Positions 1 through 7,985 are shown, counted from the stretch's first letter. The stretch is DNA of 27,790 nucleotides from JBFHIJ01 sp041596515 (GCA_041596515.1 JBFHIJ010000044.1:1-27790), one strand, 5' to 3'. Made by a program: numbers and translations. The notes: generated from the sequence alone by a model not told the origin.

Positions 1-322
1 GCCATTTTTCTAAGAATTGCTTGATAACATTTAAGTCGAGTTGCTCTCCTTTTTTTAGCTGATTAAGATACCTAATTATTTGAGCTTCAAATTTGCGATG
101 CAGTTGGATATGGTAATCCAAATTAGGATAATAAATTTTACGCATAAATTTTTCTTCCGATGCGAAGTGTAGCTTTACGTACTCGACCATTTTTTTTAAT
201 ACGTCAACGATATTGATATTATTCTGTTTACTATGTTCTATCATAGTTATGATTTCAAATAGCGTTTTATGTTCCTGATCAATCTTAGAAACTCCGATTG
301 AATATTCCACGGACCATTGCAT
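1..322 (-). CDS. Bacteriohemerythrin, partial (C-terminus beyond left edge)
   Basis: This reads as a non-haem di-iron O2-binding protein of the hemerythrin family; such proteins bind, store or deliver oxygen in the cytoplasm. I translated 107 residues from the ATG at 320-322, and the frame runs open off the left edge. Visible ligand motifs are DQEHK (His18), HFASEE (His52 and Glu56) and HIQLH (His71 and His75). With the N-terminal WSVEYSIGVSKID block these match the four-helix bundle order of the family. The last His and Asp ligands would lie past residue 107, outside the window. A GGGAG ribosome-binding site (complement of 332-336) sits 9 nt upstream and supports this start. The gene is divergent from the RRM gene. 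An oxygen-binding protein fits a genome that also carries cytochrome bd, but no direct link is seen. Confidence 0.9.
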   Translation of the reverse strand, partial: MQWSVEYSIGVSKIDQEHKTLFEIITMIEHSKQNNINIVDVLKKMVEYVKLHFASEEKFMRKIYYPNLDYHIQLHRKFEAQIIRYLNQLKKGEQLDLNVIKQFLEKW

Positions 323-502
323 AGTAAATAACTCCCAGATTATGTATATTGTTGTAAGTCGAAAGTTTAGTATAAATAGTGTCTTAATCAGCATCATTAC
401 CCTAAATATATATCGAATAGAGCTTAAGTTTTATGTTCTTTTTCTATCAGGCGAAAATATTTTTGAAAAAAAAGAAAATAAAATTGGTTTATATCAAAAA
501 CT

Positions 503-573
503 ATTGTAAATTGTGTTGCATTTGTTTTATATTTTACAATAAGTGATAGTGGAATAGGTTGGCAGAGACCTAT
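503..573 (+). promoter_or_regulatory. Putative promoter and leader hairpin of the RRM gene
   Basis: A sigma70-like arrangement is visible: TTGTAA (504-509), an 18-nt spacer, and TATATT (528-533). The two boxes lie inside an 8-bp inverted repeat, ATTGTAAA (503-510) and TTTACAAT (533-540), which could be an operator. The leader contains a 6-bp hairpin, ATAGGT (554-559) with ACCTAT (568-573), then the AAGGA ribosome-binding site at about 589-593. The promoter is inferred by eye. Small bacterial RRM proteins are often regulated through their leaders, so the hairpin may matter. Confidence 0.4.
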
Positions 574-599
574 ATGGCTACACGTTTTAAGGATTTGAT

Positions 600-884
600 A
601 TGAATATCTACATAGGTAATTTACCTTACAGCACAGAAGAGGCTGACGTAAACAATTTATTCGCTGAATTCGGCGAAGTAACTTCTGTTAAACTCGTTAA
701 AGATTTTGAAACTGGAAGATTGAAAGGTTTCGGTTTTGTTGAAGTTGACGATGAATCAGGACAAAGAGCTATTGATGAATTAAATGGTGCAGAATTTAAC
801 GGCCGTAAATTGGTTGTAAATGAAGCTAGACCAAGAGAAAACAGAAGACCTAATAACTTCCGTAGCGACAATAGAAGATTCTAA
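600..884 (+). CDS. Small RRM-domain RNA-binding protein
   Basis: This is a single RNA-recognition-motif protein of 94 residues. RNP2 is IYIGNL (residues 3-8) and RNP1 is KGFGFVEV (residues 42-49), with the aromatic residues that stack on RNA bases intact. The fold fills residues 1 to about 78, and a short Arg/Asn-rich tail ending in RRF follows, as in cyanobacterial and Bacteroidota Rbp proteins. Those proteins are often cold-induced and are thought to act as RNA chaperones. An AAGGA ribosome-binding site 7 nt upstream supports the start. The gene is monocistronic, has a structured leader, and ends at a strong hairpin terminator. The family assignment is secure; the RNA target is unknown. Confidence 0.93.
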   Translation: MNIYIGNLPYSTEEADVNNLFAEFGEVTSVKLVKDFETGRLKGFGFVEVDDESGQRAIDELNGAEFNGRKLVVNEARPRENRRPNNFRSDNRRF

Positions 885-964
885 TTTTAATATATAGTTA
901 GAGATAGTCAAAGGTTGGATCAAACAATTTATCTCTCTGCCGAATTGATCAAATTTTAATTGTA

Positions 965-1000
965 GAGGCTAAACACAAGTGTTTAGCCTCTTTATTTATT
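965..1000 (+). terminator. Hairpin terminator between RRM gene and maeB
   Basis: GAGGCTAAACAC (965-976) pairs perfectly with GTGTTTAGCCTC (979-990), giving about 11 bp and a minimal CAAG loop, followed by TTTATTTATT. It lies between convergent genes. The T-rich tract is on the + strand, so it mainly serves the RRM gene. It starts 80 nt after the RRM stop codon and ends 10 nt before the maeB stop codon. Confidence 0.85.
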
Positions 1001-3286
1001 CTATTTCGAAAATATGTCAATGCACTTATCGCCTTTGTGATTTGCATCTACTACTGCGATTGCGACCATATCTAATATCTGATTAACTTCAGATCCTCTC
1101 TGAAGAATATGTACTGACTTATCTAAGCCCTGCAAAATAGGACCAATAATATTAGCACCACCCATTTTGGCAAGTAATTTATATGTTATATTACCTGAGT
1201 TTAGATCTGGGAACACTAATGTATTAGCTTCACCTTTTAGATGGCTAAAAGGAAAATCTTTTGTCAATATATTAGTATCTAATGCTGTATCGGCTTGCAT
1301 CTCACCATCAATAATCAAATTAGGATCTCTTTCTCTAATAATTTTGAGAGCTTTGCGCATTTTTTCAGGAGATTCTCCTTCTGCAGAGCCAAAGTTTGAA
1401 TAAGAAAGCAATGCCACATGAGGTTCGATATCAAAATTAGTCACAAAATCTGCAGCTTGAAGAGCTATATCGGCAAGAGTTGCTGCATCAGGATTAACAT
1501 TAATAGTAGTATCCGTCAAGAAATATGTGTTTTTCTTGGTGTTTACGATATATAAACCTGATACTTTATTGTATTTAGGGTCCTTTCCGATAATTTCTAA
1601 AGCAGGCCTTACCGTGTCAGGATAATAAGTAGTCAAACCTGAAATCATGCTACAAGCATGTCCCTGATGTAACATCATTGCACCAAAATAATTTCTATTT
1701 TTGATAAGATGTTTTCGAGCTTCAGTCCTGGTAATGCCTTTTCTTTGGCGAAGTTTGTAGAACTCTTCTGTATATTCGTCTAAAAGTTCGGAGTTTGCAT
1801 TATCAACAATATGAATATTTGTCAAATCATATCCATATTCATTAGCTACAGCTTGTATTTCTTCTTCATTACCAATCAATATTGGTTGGCCAATATTATA
1901 ATCGATGCTAAGCTGTGCAGCTTTGATAATTTTTGGCTCGTTACCTTCAGGGAATACAATTCGTTTAGGGTGTTGCCCTGCTTTCCTGTAAATTTTTGTC
2001 ATTATCGAATGTGATCTACCCATTCGTATATTCAAATCAAGTTCATACTGCTCAAAGTCTGGGATATCTTTTCTTGCTACTCCAGTTTCCATTGCAGCTT
2101 TTGCTACAGCAGGTGCTACCCAAGTCAGTACTCTAGGGTCAAAAGGTTTAGGGATTATATATTCTCTTCCAAAAAATATAGTGTCCTCACCATAGGCTTG
2201 TTTTACAGCTTCAGGCACTTCTTCTTTAGCAAGTTTAGCTAGAGCATAGGCAGCAGCTCTTTTCATTTCTTCGTTTATTTTGGTTGCGTGAACGTCTAAG
2301 GCTCCTCTAAAAATGAAAGGGAAGCCAAGCACATTATTGACCTGATTTGGGTAATCAGAGCGACCTGTAGCCATGATTACGTCGGGTCTGGCTGCAGTAG
2401 CATCTTCGTAAGTAATCTCAGGATCCGGATTTGCCATGGCAAAAATAATTGGATCTTTTGCCATAGGTTTAATCATTTCTTTGCTGACTACATTCCCTTT
2501 TGAAAGTCCACAGAAAACGTCAGCACCCACAAGTGCGTCTGTTAAAGTTCTTCTGTCAGTTTCCACTGCAAAATCTTCTTTAAAGACATTCATCCCTTTT
2601 TCTCTGCCTTTGTAAATTACTCCAGCCGAATCGCACATTATTACATTTTCTGGCTTAACACCAAGGCTTATATGAAACTTTGCACAAGCAATGCCTGAAG
2701 CACCTGCACCATTGTAAACAACTTTGATATCCTCTAGCTTTTTACCAATTATTTCAACTGCATTTAGTAACGCAGCACCACTTATTATTGCAGTACCATG
2801 TTGATCATCATGAAACACAGGTATATCAAGTTTTTCTTTGAGAGCTTCTTCTATGTAGAAACATTCCGGACCTTTGATGTCCTCCAGATTTATCCCTCCA
2901 AAAGTTGGAGCTAAGATTTCAACTGTTCTGATTATCTCATCAATATTCTTAGAATTAAGTTCTAAATCAAAGACATCAATATCTGCGAATGTTTTAAAAA
3001 GAACACCTTTGCCTTCCATAACAGGTTTGCCAGCTTCAGGTCCGATATCACCTAATCCCAGCACCGCTGTTCCATTGGAAATAACTGCAACAAGATTTCC
3101 CTTTGCAGTGTACTCAAATACTTTCTGTAAGTCTTTTTCGATTTCCCTGCATGGCTCTGCTACTCCTGGCGAGTATGCCAGAGACAAATCTCTCTGTGTA
3201 AGGCATGGTTTTGTAGTTGTTACTTCGATTTTGCCTTTTCTACCACTACTGTGATACTCTAGAGCATCTTCTTTTCTAATTATCAT
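1001..3286 (-). CDS. maeB: NADP-dependent malic enzyme with phosphotransacetylase-like C-terminal domain
   Basis: The protein converts malate to pyruvate, CO2 and NAD(P)H, linking the TCA cycle to pyruvate and NADPH supply. It is a long hybrid malic enzyme. Residues 1 to about 430 hold the malic and NAD-binding domains, with GNLVAVISNGTAVLGLGDIG, the catalytic VFHDDQHGTA stretch and the GAGASGIACAK dinucleotide fold. The rest is a phosphate acetyltransferase-like domain that in characterised MaeB proteins acts in acetyl-CoA regulation rather than catalysis. I prefer the ATG at 3286 (761 residues) to the one at 3301, because GGAG (3296-3299) sits 9 nt before it and would itself encode the extra five residues. 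Length is typical of the family. The gene is monocistronic; the gap upstream carries the first copy of the intergenic repeat. Confidence 0.93.
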   Translation of the reverse strand: MIIRKEDALEYHSSGRKGKIEVTTTKPCLTQRDLSLAYSPGVAEPCREIEKDLQKVFEYTAKGNLVAVISNGTAVLGLGDIGPEAGKPVMEGKGVLFKTFADIDVFDLELNSKNIDEIIRTVEILAPTFGGINLEDIKGPECFYIEEALKEKLDIPVFHDDQHGTAIISGAALLNAVEIIGKKLEDIKVVYNGAGASGIACAKFHISLGVKPENVIMCDSAGVIYKGREKGMNVFKEDFAVETDRRTLTDALVGADVFCGLSKGNVVSKEMIKPMAKDPIIFAMANPDPEITYEDATAARPDVIMATGRSDYPNQVNNVLGFPFIFRGALDVHATKINEEMKRAAAYALAKLAKEEVPEAVKQAYGEDTIFFGREYIIPKPFDPRVLTWVAPAVAKAAMETGVARKDIPDFEQYELDLNIRMGRSHSIMTKIYRKAGQHPKRIVFPEGNEPKIIKAAQLSIDYNIGQPILIGNEEEIQAVANEYGYDLTNIHIVDNANSELLDEYTEEFYKLRQRKGITRTEARKHLIKNRNYFGAMMLHQGHACSMISGLTTYYPDTVRPALEIIGKDPKYNKVSGLYIVNTKKNTYFLTDTTINVNPDAATLADIALQAADFVTNFDIEPHVALLSYSNFGSAEGESPEKMRKALKIIRERDPNLIIDGEMQADTALDTNILTKDFPFSHLKGEANTLVFPDLNSGNITYKLLAKMGGANIIGPILQGLDKSVHILQRGSEVNQILDMVAIAVVDANHKGDKCIDIFSK

Positions 3287-3301
3287 GTATTTTATCTCCA
3301 T

Positions 3302-3570
3302 GAAATGGATAAATTGCCAATAGGCAACATATTGTTAGTTTGGCGATTACAAATTTACGGATTGGAGATATCTGTATTGAAAAATCTCTCGTTTTGAATA
3401 TAATTTAAGATATAGTTAAAATTTATAGCTTTAATACTTAATATAATGTATTTATCTATAAGATACTAATCTATATTCGTACATTATGATAATATATTTT
3501 CTTTTATATAATATTTGTAGTTGTTCTTTATCTCTGTTTGTATATTCTATGGTATGTATCATGCAGGATT
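3302..3570. other. AT-rich intergenic region upstream of maeB
   Basis: This is the maeB side of a 592-bp divergent gap between maeB and panB. It is very AT-rich. The only local structure noted is a small inverted repeat, TTGCC (3314-3318) with GGCAA (3323-3327), just upstream of maeB. No convincing coding frame is seen. The maeB promoter presumably lies here, but no box is clear enough to call. Confidence 0.5.
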
Positions 3571-3728
3571 TGTCATTAGATGTCACCATAGTGCTGCAAA
3601 TGACGTTAGCGTCACGGAGCATAATCATTTACTATGTAATAAAATATTACGTAATTGCTTATTGAACAAGAGGTTTAAATCCCTTGCCATTCATTATTAT
3701 TGATGCTTTTCCATCTTTTCACATGACA
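3571..3728 (+). repeat. 158-bp intergenic repeat, copy 1
   Basis: This is the first of four related intergenic elements. It begins TGTCATTAGATG and ends with ATGACA (3723-3728), giving a short terminal inverted repeat. Its 24-nt core (3647-3670) is identical to that of copy 2. A 20-nt inverted repeat follows at 3667-3686 (CAAGAGGTTT / AAATCCCTTG, one mismatch and one possible G-U). The internal palindrome ATTACGTAAT spans the core start. The GGATT preceding the left end is shared with copy 2, so the true left boundary may lie about 5 bp further out. A 60-codon open frame at 3521-3703 is a by-product of the repeat and not a credible gene. Confidence 0.85.
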
Positions 3729-3893
3729 GATCTCTGGTAATTATATTCTGAGATTATGAGGATAAATATTTTGGAAAGTTGTTATTATTGCTGCCATTTT
3801 TCTTCTAAGAATAATAAATTTGAAAACAAGTTGGAATTTGTTTTTTTTGTAACTAAATTATTCTTTTTAGTGCTTGCATGGAACTGAATATAT

Positions 3894-4715
3894 ATGAGCT
3901 TAGCAAAAGTAGATATATCTAAAAAAGTAACGACTTTAACTTTATACAATATGAAAAAAGCAGGTAAAAAAATTGTTTGCCTGACTGCTTATGATGCACT
4001 TATCGCCAAATGCCTCGATGAAGCAGGCGTTGATTTAATCTTAGTGGGTGATTCATTAGGCAATGTGGTGCAGGGGCTAGACACTACCATCCCTGTGACT
4101 TTGGAGCAAACTATCTACCACACCAAGGCTGTGCTAAACGGTTCTTCCAGAGCTTTAGTGGTAGCAGATATGCCTTTTATGTCATATCAGGTCAGCTCAA
4201 ATGAGGCTTTTAGGAATGCCGGAAGGATTATGAAAGAAACAGGTTGCCATGCTGTCAAATTAGAAGGTGGCGCTACTGTAGTTGATGCCATTTACAAAAT
4301 GACAGAATCTGGTATACCGGTAATGGGACACTTAGGACTTACACCACAATCTATAAATCAATTTGGTTCTTACAGAGCACGTGGTACAGATCCGGAAGAA
4401 GCTGCAAAAATATTTAAAGATGCACATATGCTTCAGGAGGCAGGGGCTTTTGCTGTTGTCCTTGAAAAAATTCCTGCCGAGTTAGGAAAAAAAATCAGTG
4501 AATCTTTAGCCATACCTACTATTGGTATTGGAGCAGGGCCGCATTGTGATGGTCAGATTTTAGTTTATACCGATATGCTTGGACTGACCGTCGATTTTCA
4601 TCCTAGGTTTGTGCGAAGGTATGCAAATCTGTATGAAGACATGAAAAATGCTTTCGAACAATATGGTGATGAAGTAAGAGAAAAGAATTTTCCAACTGAT
4701 CAGGAAAGTTACTAA
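3894..4715 (+). CDS. panB: 3-methyl-2-oxobutanoate hydroxymethyltransferase
   Basis: PanB transfers a hydroxymethyl group from 5,10-methylene-tetrahydrofolate to 2-oxoisovalerate, making ketopantoate for pantothenate and coenzyme A. The 273-residue length is normal. Metal and substrate residues are visible: VGDSLG (Asp53), ADMPF (Asp92), KLEGG (Lys122 and Glu124) and VLEKIP (Glu191). The ribosome-binding site is weak (GGAA about 14 nt upstream). The stop codon TAA (4713-4715) overlaps the ATG of the next gene in TAATG, implying translational coupling to a lipoprotein with no obvious role in pantothenate synthesis. No panC or panD is nearby. The assignment is secure. Confidence 0.97.
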   Translation: MSLAKVDISKKVTTLTLYNMKKAGKKIVCLTAYDALIAKCLDEAGVDLILVGDSLGNVVQGLDTTIPVTLEQTIYHTKAVLNGSSRALVVADMPFMSYQVSSNEAFRNAGRIMKETGCHAVKLEGGATVVDAIYKMTESGIPVMGHLGLTPQSINQFGSYRARGTDPEEAAKIFKDAHMLQEAGAFAVVLEKIPAELGKKISESLAIPTIGIGAGPHCDGQILVYTDMLGLTVDFHPRFVRRYANLYEDMKNAFEQYGDEVREKNFPTDQESY

Positions 4716-5116
4716 TGAAATCTTTAAAATCAATAATTGCAATACTAATATTTACTGTATTTACTGCATTCATTTATAGCTGTGGTGATGATGCTGTATC
4801 TTCAGGGAATGACATTGTATTTCCTGAAAGTAATGTAAGCTATTACGAGCATGTTTATCCTTATATGAAACTCACTTGTGCGTATGCTGGTTGCCATTCG
4901 GAATCCAGTGTCGCAGGTGGACTTTCTATGGAAAGTTACATTGACTTGATGAAAATTCCTTTGTTTGTAATAGGTAAGAAACCCGAAAACAGCTATTTAG
5001 TCCAAAAACTTGATGGTAGGTCACCCTTTAAAGCATATTGCTATCAGGGATATGTAGAAGAATCAGTAATTATTGGCATTAGTAAATGGATAGAAGAAGG
5101 TGCACTGCCTAATTGA
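4715..5116 (+). CDS. Lipoprotein with CX4CH motif, possible cytochrome c-like
   Basis: This is a 133-residue predicted lipoprotein. Residues 1-22 form a signal peptide with lipobox FIYSC (lipidated Cys23), so it should be anchored on a periplasm-facing or outer membrane surface. After a short linker, YYEHVYPYMKLTCAYAGCH contains C55-x4-C60-His61, followed by a GGLSMESY segment and a KPENSYLVQKL segment. That order resembles small cytochrome c-like domains in FCB and planctomycete lipoproteins, where a Cys pair plus His binds haem c. The usual spacing is CX2CH, so haem attachment is uncertain here. Cys109 is a further cysteine. The gene overlaps the panB stop by 1 nt and is probably co-translated with it. 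I do not recognise a specific function. Confidence 0.7.
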   Translation: MKSLKSIIAILIFTVFTAFIYSCGDDAVSSGNDIVFPESNVSYYEHVYPYMKLTCAYAGCHSESSVAGGLSMESYIDLMKIPLFVIGKKPENSYLVQKLDGRSPFKAYCYQGYVEESVIIGISKWIEEGALPN

Positions 5117-5235
5117 TTTTTTTTGATTTTTCTTATTATCAATATTTCATGTTATAAATTTCTTGCTTAAATTAGCAGAATAAGATTTGTCAAATAGTTT
5201 TTCTGAATTTATATATTATTTATAGGAGTTCCTCC

Positions 5236-6267
5236 ATGAAAAAATTCTTTTCTATGCTACCGGCAATTGCTTTGGCAATTTTGCTTTATAGCTGTGGCGA
5301 ATCAGGACCAAAACCGGCAGAAGTAACTGGTATGAAACAGTATGAAAGTGAAAAATTTGGTTTGTCTTTCGAATACCCTGAAAATTGGGTTGCATCAGAA
5401 GCAGGTGATTTCTTTGCTGTGTACTCTATGAAAGAAGGTATGAAACGCTGGCCAAGTTATGCCACTAAAGGTGCTCCTGTAGCTAAAATTTTAGTTTCAA
5501 GAGCCGTTTTGGATTCTACTCGTAATTTAGATTCTATTATCGTTAAAATGAAAGAATTCCTTGCTGAAGAAGCTTACACTCCTATGCAAGATTTGACGAT
5601 TGACGGCACTCCTGCTAAAACTACCACTTATGAATTTGATTTAGAAGATGGTCCTTTCAAAGGTGCATACTACTTCGCAGCAAAAGATAGTGGAATGGCT
5701 ACTATTATTAATTTTGAAGCTTTTGCAGGAACTTGGGAGCAATACAAACCTACTTTTGATAAAATCATTAGTGGTATGAAATTAGCTCATTCTCCTTCTC
5801 TTGAAGTAAGAGTTGACACTGTTGTTGAAGAATTAGAGCCACCTACTATGGACTTGGCTGAAAGAAATGGCACAGGTTTCTCTATTGGTATACCAGGCAA
5901 CATGACTAAACGTAATGCTCCGGGTGGAAAAGGCAGTGCAGAATCATCTTTCTACTTTGACACTGATGCTCGCATGGACTGTTCTGTTCGTATAGACCAA
6001 TTTGATGCTTCTAAAACTACTGATTTGAAAAAAATTGTTGATGAAAACTCAAAAAGCTTCAAAAATGCAAAAGCTACTAAAACTACTTTAGCAGGCAAAG
6101 AGGCTTATGTTTTAACTTGGTCTCCTGGTGCTAACCTTTCTCAAACAGTTTGGTTTGTTCTTCATAACAAAAAACTTTTCAGAGTCTCTATTAACTGGTT
6201 TGTTCCAGAAGCAAAAGATTATTTAGCGCCATTAGAAAAATCAGCACAATCTATCAAATTCAACTAA
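5236..6267 (+). CDS. Lipoprotein with two tandem PsbP/Mog1-like domains
   Basis: This is a 343-residue predicted lipoprotein with signal peptide 1-19 and lipobox LLYSC (Cys20). The mature part seems to hold two copies of one domain. The first starts at about residue 35 (KFGLSFEYPENW) and ends near IISGMKLA. The second starts near residue 211 (GTGFSIGIPGNM) and ends at SAQSIKFN. Each begins with an aromatic-rich beta strand ('F.. YP.NW' style) and ends in a 'F/Y.P ... I..S.K' helix, the pattern of PsbP/Mog1-like lipoprotein domains. TAGGAG at about 5223 is a good ribosome-binding site. The gene stands alone and ends in a very strong terminator. Function is unknown. The duplication is an inference from matching end motifs rather than measured identity. 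Confidence 0.75.
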   Translation: MKKFFSMLPAIALAILLYSCGESGPKPAEVTGMKQYESEKFGLSFEYPENWVASEAGDFFAVYSMKEGMKRWPSYATKGAPVAKILVSRAVLDSTRNLDSIIVKMKEFLAEEAYTPMQDLTIDGTPAKTTTYEFDLEDGPFKGAYYFAAKDSGMATIINFEAFAGTWEQYKPTFDKIISGMKLAHSPSLEVRVDTVVEELEPPTMDLAERNGTGFSIGIPGNMTKRNAPGGKGSAESSFYFDTDARMDCSVRIDQFDASKTTDLKKIVDENSKSFKNAKATKTTLAGKEAYVLTWSPGANLSQTVWFVLHNKKLFRVSINWFVPEAKDYLAPLEKSAQSIKFN

Positions 6268-6288
6268 TCTGATTTGATTGTAAAGCTT

Positions 6289-6332
6289 TAAACAAGGAGA
6301 GTGATTCGGTTCACTCTCCTTGTTTAGTATTT
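6289..6332 (+). terminator. Strong terminator of the two-domain lipoprotein gene
   Basis: TAAACAAGGAGAGTGA (6289-6304) pairs perfectly over 16 bp with 6311-6326. The loop is TTCGGT, close to a stable UUCG-type loop, and a short T-rich run (GTATTTTA) follows. It starts 22 nt after the stop codon. Confidence 0.85.
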
Positions 6333-6593
6333 TACAGAATGAAATTGCATAATATCACAATACACAATATAAGCCTCAGTCCAGTGACCTTTCTCAGTTA
6401 TCAGATATTTGTTTGTTTATAACAACTTTGCGCTATAAACAATTCTGTCTATGCTTGTATATTTTTTTCTTTATTGTATTCTCTACTTTTTTTATATATT
6501 TAGCAACTTCATTTTTTGTAATTTATCATCAAAATCTGACTGTAAACTTTGTAATATTATATATATAAACTATTTTGAAAACAGGTTTATGTT
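6333..6593. other. Intergenic region upstream of the aminotransferase gene
   Basis: This AT-rich spacer holds no credible coding frame and no copy of the 158-bp repeat. TTTG (about 6548-6551) and TATTTTG (about 6571-6577), 19 nt apart, resemble the Bacteroidota -33/-7 promoter (TTTG / TAnnTTTG) but the downstream box is one base short. The promoter reading is tentative. Confidence 0.35.
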
Positions 6594-7760
6594 ATGAAAA
6601 CAAGAGAATCAAAAGTTATTTTTCAAACTTATAAGCGTTATCCAATTGAAGTAAGCCATGCAAAAGGATGTAGAATTTTTGACACTGATGGAAATGCTTA
6701 TCTGGATATGCTAGGTGGCATAGCAGTAAATGCTATGGGACATGGGCATCCTGCTATAATAGCTGCTGCGAAAGACCAGATTGATAAGTATATGCACATC
6801 TCTAACTATTTTTATCAGATGCCACAAGTAGTGCTTGCAGAAAAGATTGTAGGGATGAGTTGCTTTGACCGCATCTTTTTCTCTAATTCAGGCACAGAAG
6901 CTATGGAAGGAGCTATTAAGCTTGTACGCAAATGGGGTAAACAAAATAACAAATCAACACTTATTGCATTTTCAGGTGGATTTCACGGTAGAACTTATGG
7001 TGCTTTATCTATCATGGATAAACCCGCTTATAAAGAAGATATGGGGCCATTTTTATCTGACACGATTATTATACCATATAACGATATACAAATACTTGAG
7101 CAAACAGTTAACGAACAAACAGCAGGTGTTTTTATTGAGTTTGTGCAGGGTGAAGGAGGTCTATCAGTGCCATCTGATGCTTTTGTTGCAAAACTTAAAG
7201 AGCTCAAGCAAAAGTATAATTTCTTACTCGTTGCAGATGAAATACAGTCGGGAATTGGTAGAACCGGAAAGATGTTCGGATTCGAGCATTTCCATATCGA
7301 ACCGGATCTTGCCACTATGGCGAAAGGAATTGGTGGCGGCTTGCCTTTAGGTGGTATCGCTGCTAAAGAGTTTCTTGCAAATATTTGGAATAAAGGACAA
7401 CACGGAACCACTTATGGTGGTAATGCAGTAGCTTGTGCTACTGGTCTTGCTGTGCTAAACGAACTTGAGAATGGTGTTATGAATCACGTTCAAAAAGTAG
7501 GTAATTTCCTTGAGAAACAACTTCTGAATATTCGAGATAAATACTCCGATAAAGTTCTTGAAGTAAGAGGTATTGGCCTGATGAGAGGGCTTGCTTTGAA
7601 TTTTGATGCTGCTATACTAGTTGACAAGTTGATTCAAAAAAGAGTAATTGCAAATGCTGCATCGGGAACAGTTTTAAGACTTGTGCCTCCTCTTATCATA
7701 ACTTATGAAGAAATAAGCCACTTCATTGAAGTGCTGGATAATGCTTTAAATGAGATATAA
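6594..7760 (+). CDS. Class III PLP aminotransferase, ArgD (acetylornithine) type
   Basis: This cytosolic pyridoxal-phosphate enzyme transfers an amino group from an omega-amino donor to 2-oxoglutarate. The sequence fits acetylornithine/ornithine aminotransferases best. Visible motifs are SNSGTEA (98-103, phosphate binding), FHGRT (130-134), VADEIQSGIGRTG (Asp215, pyridine nitrogen) and ATMAKGIGGGLP, with Lys244 as the predicted Schiff-base lysine. At 388 residues it matches ArgD length. No other arginine gene is adjacent, so 4-aminobutyrate or another omega-amino substrate cannot be excluded. The ribosome-binding site is weak (AGG about 9 nt upstream). An ATG at 6589 is followed at once by an in-frame stop, so 6594 is the only sensible start. 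Confidence 0.88.
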   Translation: MKTRESKVIFQTYKRYPIEVSHAKGCRIFDTDGNAYLDMLGGIAVNAMGHGHPAIIAAAKDQIDKYMHISNYFYQMPQVVLAEKIVGMSCFDRIFFSNSGTEAMEGAIKLVRKWGKQNNKSTLIAFSGGFHGRTYGALSIMDKPAYKEDMGPFLSDTIIIPYNDIQILEQTVNEQTAGVFIEFVQGEGGLSVPSDAFVAKLKELKQKYNFLLVADEIQSGIGRTGKMFGFEHFHIEPDLATMAKGIGGGLPLGGIAAKEFLANIWNKGQHGTTYGGNAVACATGLAVLNELENGVMNHVQKVGNFLEKQLLNIRDKYSDKVLEVRGIGLMRGLALNFDAAILVDKLIQKRVIANAASGTVLRLVPPLIITYEEISHFIEVLDNALNEI

Positions 7761-7774
7761 ACTTAAACAATAAT

Positions 7775-7812
7775 CAGGAGTCTTTTAAATATAAATGATT
7801 CCTGTTTTTTTT
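7775..7812 (+). terminator. Rho-independent terminator of the aminotransferase gene
   Basis: CAGGAGTC (7775-7782) pairs with GATTCCTG (7797-7804) over 8 bp, including one G-U, and an 8-T run follows (7805-7812). It starts 14 nt after the stop codon. The second copy of the intergenic repeat begins 15 nt downstream. Confidence 0.8.
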
Positions 7813-7827
7813 GAATAAACCTGGATT

Positions 7828-7985
7828 TGTCATTAGATGCCATAATAGTGCCGTAAATGATCGTAGAATCAAGTAGCATGCTCACTTCCTCTGTAAGAAA
7901 ATGTTACGTAATTGCTTATTGAACAAGGGGTTTCAACCCCTTGCCATTCAATGACTTTAAAGCTTTTTCATCTTTTTAAATGACA
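7828..7985 (+). repeat. 158-bp intergenic repeat, copy 2 (best preserved)
   Basis: This copy is the same length as copy 1. The left end TGTCATT (7828-7834) is the exact reverse complement of the right end AATGACA (7979-7985). The 24-nt core lies at 7904-7927. The following inverted repeat at 7924-7943 is perfect here: CAAGGGGTT pairs with AACCCCTTG. It sits after the aminotransferase terminator and before the T9SS propeller gene, outside both predicted transcription units. The rest of the gap, 7986-8191, is AT-rich with no other structure seen. Confidence 0.88.

Noticed and set aside
3667..3686. GGTTTAAATCC in repeat copy 1 resembles a tRNA T-loop
   Set aside because: No acceptor stem, anticodon arm or D-arm can be built around it, and the other copies do not keep the T-loop pattern.
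3521..3703. 60-codon open frame over repeat copy 1
   Set aside because: It lies almost wholly inside the repeat, has no ribosome-binding site, and is not kept in the other copies, so it is a by-product.
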